Origin: Chlorops oryzae
Taxonomy: Eukaryota; Arthropoda; Insecta; Diptera; Chloropidae
Length of the DNA: 64,000 nt
NCBI GenBank assembly: GCA_020466095.1
Contig: CM035808.1
Coordinates: forward strand, 51,438,504-51,502,503
Direction: 5' to 3'
Shown: positions 52,735 to 63,856 of the stretch, piece after piece
How the letters are laid out: each line of letters opens with the position of its first letter
Position numbering within the stretch: the stretch's first letter is position 1
The notes under the pieces: generated by a model
What the model was told of the DNA's origin: nothing
Database searches by the model: none
Seen by the model: the letters and a program-made list of their open reading frames with translations, nothing else
Position numbers and translations under genes: made by a program

Positions 52735-53640
52735 TTATTTTGCTACGTAACAGACTGAACATGAAGAAACGTGGGTTATGCTTTTGGAACTGAAGTTTTT
52801 CAACAACGTGAACCGGATTTTTTTCCGTTTTTCCCCTGCTCCTAAGTCCTGTCGTTTGAAATCCTGCTTAGCGTGGCGGATGAAATCAAGCGAAGAAACA
52901 ATTGGAGCTAAAGTTTTTCTTCGTTTTGTGGTTTCACGCGCCAAGTTGTTCCTAGTATTGTACGAGCCTTCTGCCAACGCTCTTCTACCGACAAACTTCC
53001 TTTTTCCCCCATTGCATGGACGAGTTACGGGGGCATGTGCAGTACGATAAGTGTCTCTTGTTTTAATCTTCAATGTCACTTGGCCTGTGATGGGACAGGG
53101 TCCATTGTCTGCAGTTCCTAAGAATCGATTAGAACACTTAGTATCGATACAACGTCCCACGATTTTCAAGAAATATTTGCTGTCAGGTGATAAATAAACA
53201 TTTCCGTAGTCAAAAACAAATGCACAGGGCATTCTGTACTGCTCATGGAACAAATCAGCGATGATATTCGTCCAAATTCGGGGCCTCAAAGTGTATTTGG
53301 ATCTTGATTTATGCGATATAATAGGTTTGATTTGATTCCATATCTCTGAAGGCACGACTAAATCAAACTTTGATTCATTATCATCTACTTCAGAGTCGGT
53401 GTCCTCCCGATGTGTCTCTTCTCGTGAATAATTTATAGTCTCATCCGAAGCTGGAGCAGACTCTTGAAAGGGAACGTGTCCGTTTTTTTCGTTCGGGCAC
53501 TACTCAATATCATACGTCTGTCATTAGTAACATTTGTGTACCAGCTGAGAGGAGTCCATTTCCCATCACAGCATTTTTCACTCATTTCTAGCCAAATTTT
53601 TGACGTACGGTCTTGGTTGCCTCTGCCTCTGCCATACAAC
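52735..53640 (-). pseudogene. Unassigned mobile-element-type protein, frameshifted
   Basis: The main frame (~53465-52735) runs from an acidic start (EETHREDTDSEVDDNES) through LRPRIWTNIIADLFHEQYRM, YFLKIVGRC and KTRDTYRTAHAPVTRPCNGG to a basic end. A preceding frame (53639-53464: SKIWLEMSEKCCDGKWTPLS) connects through a one-base shift. I recall similar insect uncharacterised proteins (xPRIWxxIIA..., GxCxxC, KDTRxxxHTxxRP) that occur near MULE-type transposases, but cannot verify this. Several Cys suggest a zinc-binding region. Confidence 0.45.
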
Positions 53641-53649
53641 TCTCACTCG

Positions 53650-54372
53650 GCATGGATAAAATTTATCTCTGTGAATCTGTAAAATATAACCTTTAGCGAA
53701 ATATTAATCACTTTTGGGATCAATAGATAAGGAACATTATGATTACCCAACGAAGTATTAAACGCGGAGTATTTTTATAATTACAGAAGTGGGGCAGGAC
53801 AATGACGACGTAGAAAACAAAAAACAGACCAGATGCTACCTATTAAAAAACAATCATCCCTTCGTTCCTCCAGCCATTTGCACGTCCTTGTTTGAGATGG
53901 GAAATAAGATTCTGGCACATATTCCTTAGAAAAAAATACAAAAACCGTTAAAAAAAAATTTTTATTTTTTTTACTATAATTTAAATGGCAGGGTCACAGT
54001 TAGGTCCACATATGCCAGGATAGAACTTTTGCAATAATATGTAAAGGATCGAACGTTTAAATGACCGTCGTCAAGATTATTTTCGAATTTGTTAGGTTAG
54101 AACGATTTATCTTTGTTGAACTTGTACAATACGAGTGCCATTGAGTACTTCTATTCCTCCTTGACACACGTTTAGACTAAGCGATAAAAAGGATCAGATC
54201 CTTAGTCAGGATTAGTTTCGTTGTATTGAAATTTACAACCTTCTCAATCGAAATTCCGCATGCAACTGTGTTGAAAATTTATTAACACGTTTGCTATTTG
54301 TTCAGATAGGGATGTGCAACTATGTCGATATATTTCATATTAGGTATGCGTAAGTTTTAACCAATTTAATAT
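53650..54372. other. No gene recognised
   Basis: AT-rich; no ORF or repeat of note. Confidence 0.4.
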
Positions 54373-54380
54373 ATGTATTT

Positions 54381-54675
54381 TCCGGTCATCGTCATGGGGA
54401 TATGTAAATAATTAATATTATTTAATGAGTGAACGTACAAACAAAACTTATGCTAGTACAATCATGTACCAACGATGTACAATCGGGTACATAAGGTCGT
54501 TTTTCTAGTTATGACAATTTTCCGGCCAACATCATGGGAAATTTTAAATAGTCAATATAATTTATTGACTGAATGAACAAACAAAATTTATGCTAGCACA
54601 ATCATGTACCAACGCTGTACAATCGAGTACATAAGGTAATTTTTCCAATTATGACACTATTCCGGCAAGTACATA
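54381..54675. repeat. 140-bp tandem repeat, two copies and a third start
   Basis: TCCGG(C/T) begins at 54381, 54521 and 54661. TGCTAG(T/C)ACAATCATGTACC begins at 54451 and 54591. Each unit holds GTACC...GGTAC-type words. It abuts copia sequence. Confidence 0.8.
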
Positions 54676-54860
54676 GGGGTCATAAACTGTGCGAGGTTTG
54701 TCATCGATAAATTTTAAAAAGTATCGAGAGCCACCAATTGATTCTGTATTAAAGGGTCCACACACGTCGGTATGCACCAGATCTAAAAAAATTTCTGATT
54801 TGCTTTGTGATACTTGTGAAAAAGACTGTGTGCGTATTTTTCATTTTATGCACGATTTAT
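54655..54860 (-). pseudogene. Ty1/copia integrase fragment
   Basis: The minus strand reads [20 protein letters not shown] and [14 protein letters not shown], the well-known copia integrase core start with its first catalytic Asp (HTD) and FIDD. About 60 residues only; c-terminal side is cut by the tandem repeat. Confidence 0.8.
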
Positions 54861-54949
54861 AAGAATTGTTTTTAGGCATTTTAAAACCTTATGAGCATAT
54901 TTAATGTCTACATTTAATTTTAAGTACAATATTTAAAGCAAGAACCTTT

Positions 54950-55770
54950 GAAATATGGTATATACGGGGGCAGTCCATAAACTTTTTAACCTTCAAAGGA
55001 AAAACAAAAATTTTTGGAAAAGTGTCTCGGTTTAGGTCGATACACTTGGCCCTGCGATTCTCCAACTTCTTTAACCCGTCCAAAAATACGTTTTCCAGAG
55101 GTTTTCAAAATAGGCTTCCGTGGCGGCGATAATCTCCTCATTCAACTCATATTTCTGCCCGGCGAGTGACTTTTTTAAGTTTGGAAACAAAAAGAAGTCG
55201 CACGGGGCCAAATCTGAAGCACAGGGTGGATGCGGCAGCTGTTGGAGCACAATTCGATCAATTTTGCTGTGGCGACGGTGGAGGTGTGAGCTGTTGCGTT
55301 GTTATGGTGACAGAGACAAATGTGTCCGTTTTATTTCCAATTTGCCATCGAATCGGTCGAATAAGTTGGCATAGAAGAGCCCTGTAATCGGTCTCCTTGT
55401 CCAGGTAGTCGATGTAGATCACAGATTGTGAATCCCAGAAAACGGAGACTATGACCTTTCCGCCCGATGGGACAGTATTCGCTTTCTTCGGAGCACGTTC
55501 GCCAGGTAAAGTGCACTGTTTTGACTGTTCCTTGGTCTCTGGCGTGTATCAGTGGATCATTGTTTCGTCGATGGTCACGAAACGGCGCAGAAACTCTTGG
55601 ATTGCGCTTAATTGGCGTCAAACACTGCTCTGAAAAGGTCTCACGTTGGGTTTTGTTGTCTGCAGTTAGTAAGCGCGGCACCCATCGCGCCGACCATTTT
55701 CTCATGCCCAAAATTTTGTGCAGGATATGACCGGCGCGGTTACCCACTGAAAACCTAACGATTCGTCATC
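54950..55770 (-). pseudogene. mariner transposase relic (different family)
   Basis: From 55760 down: RWVPRLLTADNKTQRETFSE (the WVPH-type linker), RFVTIDETMIH with the first catalytic Asp, GGKVIVSVFWDSQSVIYIDY, then decayed core, LAPCDFF-like frame traces and DGLKKLENRRAKCI at the C-terminus. Several frameshifts and stops, and the HQDNARxH block is missing. A GGGGGCAGTCCATAAACTTT word at 54966 may be the terminal repeat. Confidence 0.8.
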
Positions 55771-55834
55771 TCCGTTTCCTTGTAATAAATAAACAAATTT
55801 ACGAGAAAATTTTGGCGCGTTTTGGTTTTTTATT

Positions 55835-56145
55835 GAAAAAGTTCAACTGTGATGAACCACGCCATAGCTCGAGTGTTGTGGTTAACCTCGTAATAGAAGT
55901 GTGGTGTACCACGTAATAGCTTTTGCCCGAAGTTGCAGCTATAGTTCTTTATGATTTTTACCATATAGAAGTATTGCTGCAACTTCGGCCAAATTTTGGC
56001 GAGAGCCACCATGTTTTGGTGAAAAAGTTCAACTGTGGTGAACCACACCATAGCTCACACTATAGTGTGGTGAACCACGTAACAGAAGTGTGGTGTACCA
56101 CGTAATAGCTTTTCGCCGAAATAGCAGCTATAGTTCTATATGATA
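55835..56145. repeat. 186-bp tandem repeat
   Basis: GAAAAAGTTCAACTGTGRTG begins at 55835 and 56021. Each unit has 'gtgtggtgtaccacgtaatagc' and 'gcagctatagttc'. The word ACCATGTTTTGGTGAAAAAG links it to 19820-19895. Confidence 0.75.
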
Positions 56146-56273
56146 AGAATGTTTGATATAAAACTTTTTCCTGTTAGTTTTAAAGATAGCAGTAGGTAAA
56201 TTTTCGAAAAAGAACTAGTGCTTCTACTAGAACTATCAGAACTAGTGCAACTTTTCTTGAAACTACCAACACG

Positions 56274-56640
56274 TACGAGGGCAGTCCGATAAGTCCCTAG
56301 CATTACTACCTGATGGCACCACTATCGCAATAAAAACTGACTATCGTGCATGTACGTCATCGTATACAGCTGTTGTTAAAATTGATCCAAATTGGAAATT
56401 TAATTTTGATTTTTGTATTTGAAAGGAAGGAAATGAATCTAGGTTTAGAAAAATGGAAAAAGATTAATGTCGGTCGGTGATTCGATTATTGTTTCTGAAA
56501 CGGAAATCACGTAGCGAAATCAAAGATCGATTGAATTCTGTGTACGGTGACTCTTCTCCTTCGATGGTCACCGTCAAAAATTGGTTTATCGATTTTCAAC
56601 GTGGTCGCACGTCGATTTTTGATGACCCACGGCCTTAAGA
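56274..56640 (+). pseudogene. mariner 5' end with transposase N-terminus
   Basis: TACGAGGGCAGTCCGATAAG at 56274 looks like a mariner terminal repeat. About 180 bp later a frame reads SEIKDRLNSVYGDSSPSMVT and NWFIDFQRGRTSIFDDPRP, the helix-turn-helix end and linker of mariner transposase. It breaks off at TAA 56636-56638 and P-like sequence follows. Confidence 0.75.
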
Positions 56641-57720
56641 TAGCTGAGACAGTAGGCTGGTGCTTAAGGAATACTCAGAGAAGTGTATTTCAGCGGGGCT
56701 CTTCGCAAAGTTTTGAATGTGACTTTCATAATTTTCATCTATTGTGGACGCTGTTGAATATTCCATAGTGCACACTTCTTGTGATTTTCCACTGTTGAAG
56801 TCCGTTATATTGCAATCTAGATCAATTTGTTCACATTCCTCTTCGGCGTAATTTTTGTTTTGCACATAGTTGTGTCGCACAATTCTCATCGACATCAATC
56901 TTGCTGTTAATTATTGAAGTTCTCTGGCCGATGGGTTGGAGTTGTTGCTGAGCTTTGATCTTAAAGCTGCAAACAGGTTTTCGATACAATCCTGATTAAA
57001 ACAGCGTGGCATAACGGAAGTGACCTGAAGCCACTGTTGCCAGTTTAGGGGAATCTCCCCTAAATCAGAAGACATTTATGATCTTTAGTTGAGTCTTAGG
57101 GTAAAGAAGTGGTCACTGAAATTTTTATAGGATCTTATGGGACTCAGTTTTTGTTTTTTGAAGATTTTAATATTAAATTTTAGGGAGTTTTGGCCTTGAG
57201 TTGAGACATTCAAGGGAATATTCCCCTAAAAACCTGGCAATGGTTCCTTAGGCAATTCCAGGAACTTTCTGGACAAGGCTATAACAGCTTGTAGTTAGTT
57301 GTTGAGTCCTAAAATGCATCGCAATGAGGGCGCATTAATGAATTGTAATGTTTTCAGGAATTCAATACTCTCCAACAGTATGGCTGAAAATCTGTACCGC
57401 TAAACGAAGACTCATTTTTTCGAAAAAAATTCGGATAAATGTGTTTTGAAGTTAATTCAGGCGCCATTCGCATATTTTGCTTCCAATCTAAATCATTAAA
57501 TTCTTCTATAACTTTCCAGCTTTCAATACCATCTTTGGTTTTAATATTATAAGTGCGTTGCGAACATTTTTATGAGGTGGAAATAATCTTCAAATATATA
57601 GTTTTTTTGGCTCTCTAAAAAAAAAGTTGTCGCAAGTCTCAGTATCCTGTAAGTTAAAAGAGTTACTTTTACGCATAATTTATTATACCTTTTCCGAAGG
57701 AACGGGTATATTAAGTTTGG
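56641..57720 (-). pseudogene. P-element (THAP9-like) transposase relic
   Basis: Minus strand, from 57720: YIFEDYFHLIKMFATHL resembles the FFDxPHLxKxxRN block. Then GIESWKVIEEFNDLDWKQNM and RMAPELTSKHIYPNFFRKN fit the GITxxWxxIxxLY and KLTxKHI blocks. After the MITE at 57031-57243, FNQDCIENLFAALR and NSNPSARELQ fit the NQDxxENxFxxIR...NPTxxQF block. Order and spacing match P/THAP9 transposases. Numerous stops; dead. Confidence 0.75.
57031..57243. mobile_element. Inverted-repeat MITE inside the P relic
   Basis: CCACTGTTGCCAG...AGGGGAATCTCCCC on the left mirrors GGGAATATTCCCCT...CTGGCAATGG on the right. Target duplication not found. Confidence 0.5.
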
Positions 57721-57770
57721 CACGGAGTATGTAACATACCAAAGCAGTCGCGATAGATATAGACATATAT
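57685..57770 (-). repeat. End of the hairpin-ended repeat family, inverted
   Basis: TATACCTTTTCCGAAGGAAC and the following 'gtttggcacggagtatgtaac' are the reverse complement of 4500-4586. Confidence 0.7.
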
Positions 57771-57771
57771 A

Positions 57772-58990
57772 CACTGCCGCTCATTTGAATAGGTTTAAAA
57801 TATTTTTCATGTATAAGCATGTCTCGTTCAGGCTGTGTTTCAATTGTATGGTCTTTCTGTATGTGTATTGAGAGGTCAATCATTTACCAACAACTGTGGA
57901 AAAAATCATAACGTAATGACCACCCGTTTAGATGATATGGTTACTTTTGTAAAAAATTACAAAAAAATCATTCAATTTTTCGGCTCATTTGAATAGGTTC
58001 AACAGAAATAAAATTAAAATAAATATTTAAATATACAATTTTTTTATGATTTTTTATTTTAATATTGTTAATTGAACATATTTTAAAGCACTACTAGTGC
58101 GCAGAATTTAGTTCGATAGTTCCATAATAGGAAATGGCACCCCACACCATAACACTGCCCTCACAGCTGTGTAAGCGACTCAGGTAATGCTCTTCCTTAC
58201 GCAAGTCATGGAAGTAATAGTTATACCCATCTGGTCCTTCCAGGTTGAATTTTTTTTCGTCGGAAAATACAACGTTTTTCCATTGGTTATCCCAAGACAT
58301 GTGTTATCGATAAGTGGTGTTTTTTGTTTAAGTTTGAGCCTCTTTAAATGCTAAGCAGCCTGTAAGACGCGTTTAACGGTTGCTAAGCTAGCTTTACCAC
58401 CCGTAATTTCTTTAATTTTTGCAGCACTGTGATGAGAAATCGGCGCCTTCTTTAGGATAAGTCTTCTTTCTGCGGCAGTGGTAGCTTTATGAGTTCTTCC
58501 TTTCATGTTTTTTCCATAATTCGACTCATTCCTTCAAATCCTGGTTACTACATTTTGGCTTTGTCCAATTTTTGCGTCAATATTTGCGTGAATTAAACCA
58601 CTTTCCTTATATGCTTCGATTTTGCCTTTTTCTGCTTCATTCAAGAGTTTTCCACGTCCCAATTTTGTTTTTTCATAAAATGTCAAAGTGTTGTAACGAA
58701 ATTTTGATAAATGTTAACGGTCTTCAAGCGCCCCTCATACTAAATTAAAAATAACGCTAATGAACCTATTCAAATGAGCCAAAAAATTGAACGAATTTTT
58801 TGTAATTTTTTACAAAAGTAACCATATCATCTAAACGGGTGGTCATTATGTAATGATTTTTTCCACAGTTTTTGGTAAATGATTGACCTCTCAATACACA
58901 CACAGAATGACCATACAATTGAAACACAGCCTGAACGAGACATGCTTATACATAAAAAATATTTCAAACGTATTCAAATGAGCGGCAGTG
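57772..58990 (-). mobile_element. Tc1-like element with long inverted repeats
   Basis: CACTGCCGCTCATTTGAATA and its mirror, flanked by TA; inverted repeats extend about 230 bp (57772-58010 with 58760-58990) and contain an inner GGCTCATTTGAATAGGTTCA copy. The transposase gene on the minus strand is partial. Confidence 0.9.
58090..58690 (-). pseudogene. Tc1 transposase, N-terminal two thirds
   Basis: Starts near 58690 with KLGRGKLLNEAEKGKIEAYK, continues GRTHKATTAAERRLILKKAP (DNA-binding), then WKNVVFSDEKKFNLEGPDGY with the first catalytic Asp and SVMVWGAISYYGTIEL. Stops at 58550 and 58345 and a frame change near 58300. The second Asp and the Glu are deleted. Confidence 0.85.
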
Positions 58991-58999
58991 TATAAATAT

Positions 59000-60136
59000 A
59001 TAAGGACTGTCCCAGAAATAACTGTCCTTTTGTTTTTAGGCTATTTATAAAAAAGTGTTAACTCTATAGCAACATATTTGGTACCTAAATAAAGTATAAA
59101 TATTGCAGATTAAAAAAAATACTCATTCATAAAATAAAAGAGCTACTGAAAAGATGTCGTCTCAACAAGAAGAAAAGCGGAAAGCAATTATTTACAAACA
59201 CATGAAAAATCCAAACACCACGTACAAAAAGATCGCTATGGAAGTTGGCGTGTGCGCAAAAACTGTCGGTAGGACCATAAAACGATACAGATAGCTTACC
59301 CCTTTACCAAAAACACCAGGATCAGGGAGAAAAAGTGGTCCAGCGAACTATGCGGTGGCCCAGAACGTTAAGCGGCTGTTTACTCAGAATCCAGGCACTT
59401 CGGTTCGTGATATGGCAGCAAAAGCGGGAACATCGAAGTCAAATACAACGGATTAAAAGATTTTACAACCTAAGGAGCTATAAAGTACAAAAATAACCTG
59501 ATAGGTCAGAAGGACGCCGAAGCCAAGAGGAGGGCTCGAAAACTGTATCGCGATTACCTGCCAAAATTTGATTGCGTGATCATGGACGATGAAACGTATT
59601 GCAAAGCGGACTTCAAGCAGTTACCTGGACACGGATATTATACTGCGGTTAGAAGGGGTGGAGCATCCTCTTAATTTACCACCAAAAAACATACCAAATT
59701 TCCTAAGAAATACATGGTGTGGCAGGCCATTTGCAAATGTGGCCTTCGAAGTAAGGAATTTGTGACGGATCGCACAATCAACACCGAAATTTACATCAGA
59801 GAGTGTCTGGACCGGCGTTTGCTGCCTTTTATACGTCAACGCCACGGTTCAGTACTATTTTGGCCTGACCTAGCAACATCTCACTACGCCCAGAGAACAA
59901 TGGATTGGTACCAAGCCAATAATGTCACTGTGGTACCAAGAGAAGCAAATCCTCCGAATTGCCCCGAACTTCGTCCAATCGAAAAATATTGGGCTTTAAT
60001 GAAAAGAAACCTTAATAAGACCAAACAAACTGCGAAGAACATCGAAATATTTCGACATAAATGGCGTCGGGCATACACTAATGATCACGCATATACGAAA
60101 CCGAAAAAGAGAATCAGAAAATATAAATTTGCCTGA
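59000..60136 (+). mobile_element. ITmD37E element, right end not found
   Basis: A left terminal word GGACTGTCCCAGAAATAACT at 59002 precedes the transposase gene by ~130 bp. Its mirror was not found after the gene, so the right border is lost or beyond recognition. Confidence 0.65.
59154..60136 (+). pseudogene. ITmD37E transposase
   Basis: ATG at 59154 gives MSSQQEEKRKAIIYKHMKNP and a helix-turn-helix region, stops at TAG ~59292 and continues in frame. After a shift near 59480 the catalytic half reads VIMDDETYCKADFKQLPGHG (first Asp), YMVWQAICKCGLRSKEFVT, VLFWPDLATSHYAQRTMDWY (second Asp) and CPELRPIEKYWALMKRNL. Exactly 37 residues separate the second Asp from the Glu of RPIEKYW, defining DD37E. 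All three catalytic residues are present, but stops at 59292, 59453 and 59672 and a frameshift disable it. Confidence 0.85.
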
Positions 60137-60646
60137 CTTTACTGCTTTGAAAACGCTAGACATACACATAACCTCCTACAAACATATGCATGCATACCGA
60201 TTTACAAATCCCGTTCATTGGCAAAACCAAAACGGACAAAGGTTGCATCAAACGCGATTTTCATGTGTTCGACCGGATCCAACACAAAAAAGCGTGTTTG
60301 AAGAAGGTTTGAGTTCGTTTCCTCCCGCTCCTGTTCCGGGTGAATTTCAAAACATATAAAATGACACCTCTTGTTGTTCTATACTCTTTGGTTGCAATCA
60401 AGCATTTTGGGCTTAGAAACGAGTATTCAATTACTCTTCTTGTCCCGGGAAGGTCTGAGAATTGGTCAAAGTTCAGCTTAAACATGTTGTTGGCCGAAGT
60501 TGCAACTATAGTTCTATATGATTTTTACATTGAGTATAGCCAAGAAATATAACGCACGTTTATCATCTCCGAAATCAAATGAAAAGTGAGGAGGCATGGA
60601 CAGCGAAGTGCCAATGTCAAAATATCGTAGTGGAAACTAACTTGTT
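60137..60646. other. No gene; a fragment of the GCCGAAGTTGCA repeat
   Basis: GGCCGAAGTTGCAACTATAG at 60493-60512 matches the repeat at 55925 and 55985. Otherwise unassigned. Confidence 0.4.
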
Positions 60647-61464
60647 CTACAAAATCTTAAAATAACTTTTGGTATTTGCATAGTGGTGCTGATGGGGAAG
60701 AAGCTCCTCTTGAAAAGGTGGTAATTCCATTTGAAAGCCTTTAATTATTCGTAAACATTCAATCTCAATAGATTGTCTTTCTACATCCGAAAATTGCAAC
60801 AACTTGTTAGTGGGTGGAAAAAGGAAAACAGCCATTTTATGAAAAATGGATATGTTTCAATCAACCGTTGTCTCTAAATACACGCGGAACTTTTGTTGAA
60901 AACTTAATATTACGTCTGAATAGCAAGTATCGAAAGTGCAAACAGATTTTAATTGATGCACATAAATTACTACTAAGTGCATTGTGGCATACTTATCGCC
61001 CTCTAATGTTTTAGAAGCTTCTTCAATATGCTCTAGTATACTTACCACAGCCTTCAAGGTTGAAATATTTATATGATCGATTTTACTCAATTCGTTTCTG
61101 TTTTGAGGAATTGCAATTATTTCGCCCCAATTTTTCCCTATAGATGCCAGCATATAGTAAACTGAATTCCAACGAGTTGGGCATGTACTTTTCAAGGATG
61201 TTGTCAAATTGGCATTTAGCCTAGATTTTTTAAAGAACTTAACCAGTTTTGTAGAGCTGTTCATGAGTTCTGTAAGCTCGTGCACTTCTTCAAAAGATTT
61301 ATGCAGAGTGTTATTTAAAAGGTGGCAAATGCAAGGAATGTGCTGATAATTTTCAAAGGATTTCTTTATGTTATGGCCTCTATCAGTGACTATGATTGTT
61401 CTGTCATTCAATTCGCAGCTCAAATCCGAAATCATACTATGCACTTTCAATATATTTTCGCCTG
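60647..61464 (-). pseudogene. hAT transposase exon (BED-finger class)
   Basis: An acceptor ATCTTGCAG precedes 61464. The frame reads IIVTDRGHNIKKSFENYQHI with a catalytic Asp, CICHLLNNTLHKSFEE and LKSTCPTRWNSVYYMLASI (the CPTRWNS block is diagnostic for hAT). It continues to 60857, then shifts to FPPTNKLLQFSDVERQSIEI (60835-60647). N-terminal BED finger and C-terminal dimerisation domain are not seen here. No element ends were identified. Confidence 0.8.
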
Positions 61465-62740
61465 CAAGATATTAACATGTTATGAATATAAATAAAACAA
61501 AAACGACGCCACAGAGAAAAAAGGAATTCAATTTTGAAAATATAAGTAACTTTTGCCTTAAGGTATTGCTCCGGTGTAACAAATTTTGAAAATCCGTTTT
61601 TTTCTGCATACTTCGATAGTTAAACCTACTAAGAAATGTTTTAAAAATCAGACCGCGATTACTAACATAAAAAAAAATTATAGTTTACAATCGCGGACGT
61701 GCGCTAAACAATTTTCTCGGCTCTGAAACGCATTTTTCTGCAAACGGTCCTGCAGACCAAATTACCCAACCGATCGCTTTAAAAATTTAAATTCAGGAAC
61801 CAGAATTTTTTTTCAAAATTAATTTTTTTACGACAAAAAGCAAGTATAATTTTCGGCACCTTTTTTGCGCAACACATTTTTTTAAATAAAATATGATAAT
61901 TGTAGAAGGAACGATAACGACAGACGTACTTTACAATAATCTATGAAATTTTTTTATTTCATACAACCAGGACAGCCTATACCGCGGTTACTTACGACCT
62001 CCTTTTTTGAGTTCATTTTGACAAAATAAAAATTATTTTATGCATTTTATGTTACAAATAAAAATATAAAAAATTAAAATGAAATTTGTATGAAAAAATT
62101 TACAACATATCGGCATTTCCAGGAATATGTCAACCACGACTACAAAAATAAAAATGATCGAACATTTTTTCTTACATTGGCTATGGGAAGCAATACTACA
62201 AAAATTTTATTATCTGGAATCATTTCCAGCCTGTTACGATTTGAAAGAGAAAAAATAACGGCTTTAAGTTCATTAAGTACCTATATCTTTGACTCAATTT
62301 AAGCAATTTTGAGCAACTACTTCTTCGCTTCAAACGACTAACTTCAGCAATTTTTAACATTGCATTTCTACTCTCAAATTATTGTTACAACAACAATTAA
62401 GTAGATTCATGAGCAAAGAGAAAATAATCTAATAATCTAATGTCACGTACGATGACCTGGAAATGCCCATATGGGCATTTACTAATCTAAACATATTCCA
62501 CATATATTCATAACACATTTAGAAATATTCAAATGCAAAGTCGCACAAGTGCAAAAGTTATGTTTTGAATATTTCTCTTCCCGTTTTGTTTTGATTATTG
62601 TTCGTAATAACATCCACTATGCTTTGATATTTGCACTTTTAAATATCGTTTTATATTTGAGGAATGTAAGAAAAATGCAAAGGGAACGATGCAATCGCCA
62701 ATTACGGTAATTTTTTTCTTTACTTTATCGTTTATTTCGT
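61465..62740. other. No gene recognised
   Basis: AT-rich. An ORF at 62090-62302 (MKKFTTYRHFQEYVNHDYKN...) has no recognisable family. Confidence 0.35.
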
Positions 62741-63856
62741 TGTAGCGTGCGACATTGAAAAATAACATTTGTTATCAGTGAGTCAAAGGTGTTTGTGCAA
62801 CGCGCCTCAAATATTCGCTGCAAACAGCAATTTGTATTGCAATTAAATAAAAAAAATTTTGTTGCAAAATAATCAACGCTTTGGCCCTGAGACATATTTG
62901 AAGTTTGTAGCGTGCGACATCGTAAGTGTAAAATTTATAAATTTCGCACCCTTGCTCCTAAACCCATTTCAAATTTTTTATTTTCAACCACATTTTTCTG
63001 CAAGAAACTCAACACCTAGAAAATTTATGTTTATATAGACTGATGCAGTAGTCGATTAAGAATAAACTAAGTTAAGAAAAATAATTATTTTTTGCAAGTT
63101 TCAATAGAGAATGAATGATTGTTCCAGAAATGCGAAATTTTAAGTTGTACCGATTTAGTAGCAAGGGTGCGATAGGTCAACTTACCGAAAAGGAGTACTC
63201 TGAGTTACCCCAGAACATGACTAGTCAAAATGTAGAGTATTTTGTATTTTCACCACAGTAGGTCTATTCGTGGAGTAGTTAAATGTGGGAGTGGTAATGC
63301 CTCAATGACAAGCCAATGTTAAAAATACAGTTTGAAGCATCGGTTGGCATATTAAGAGGGCAGTCCTGAAGGAGCTAGGACTGCATATTCCATTAAAAAA
63401 TGTTTATTTAATATAAGTAATACTATTCACAGTTAAGTTAGTTTCTATTCTTTAGTTTTTATGTAAAGGATGAATATTTTTTTTTTTATTTTTTTTTTTC
63501 TTTGTTGAAGATATTTTAAGTTTATAATTTTTTTTTTGTGAAAATAAATATATTGAAAACATTAAAAGTCATTTTTCATCATCTTCTTCATGTCCAATTA
63601 AATGAAAAGTACACATTAAATTAAAACGTATGATGCAACTAAATGTAGCATTCGACATGTAGCGTGCGACAGTGATTAAAATAAAATAAAAAACTAAACT
63701 GTTTAATATTTTTGAATCAAATAAAAACCAGTTCTAAGATTCATCAATGTACAATATTACAAAATTAGTCGCATTAAAATATTGCCTCAAGTTTCGCTGA
63801 AATCAGTGATTGAACTGTTCGCCTTAAAACTGACTTCTGTTTTTGTAGCGTGCGAA
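62741..63856. repeat. Repeated 14-mer TGTAGCGTGCGACA
   Basis: TGTAGCGTGCGACA is at 62741, 62906 and 63658; a variant TGTAGCATTCGACA directly precedes the third, and TGTAGCGTGCGAATG is at 63844. CG-rich words stand out in this AT-rich region. Role unknown. Confidence 0.6.
62944..63173. mobile_element. Inverted-repeat element related to 27746-28810
   Basis: TCGCACCCTTGCTCCTAAAC and its mirror GTTTAGTAGCAAGGGTGCGA-like end (CGATTTAGTAGCAAGGGTGC) pair; the same word order (CGCAC, CTAAA, CGG) is seen at 27746 and 28810. Confidence 0.55.

Noticed and set aside
62090..62302. 70-codon ORF as a host gene
   Set aside because: No recognisable motif, splice context or homologue in memory.
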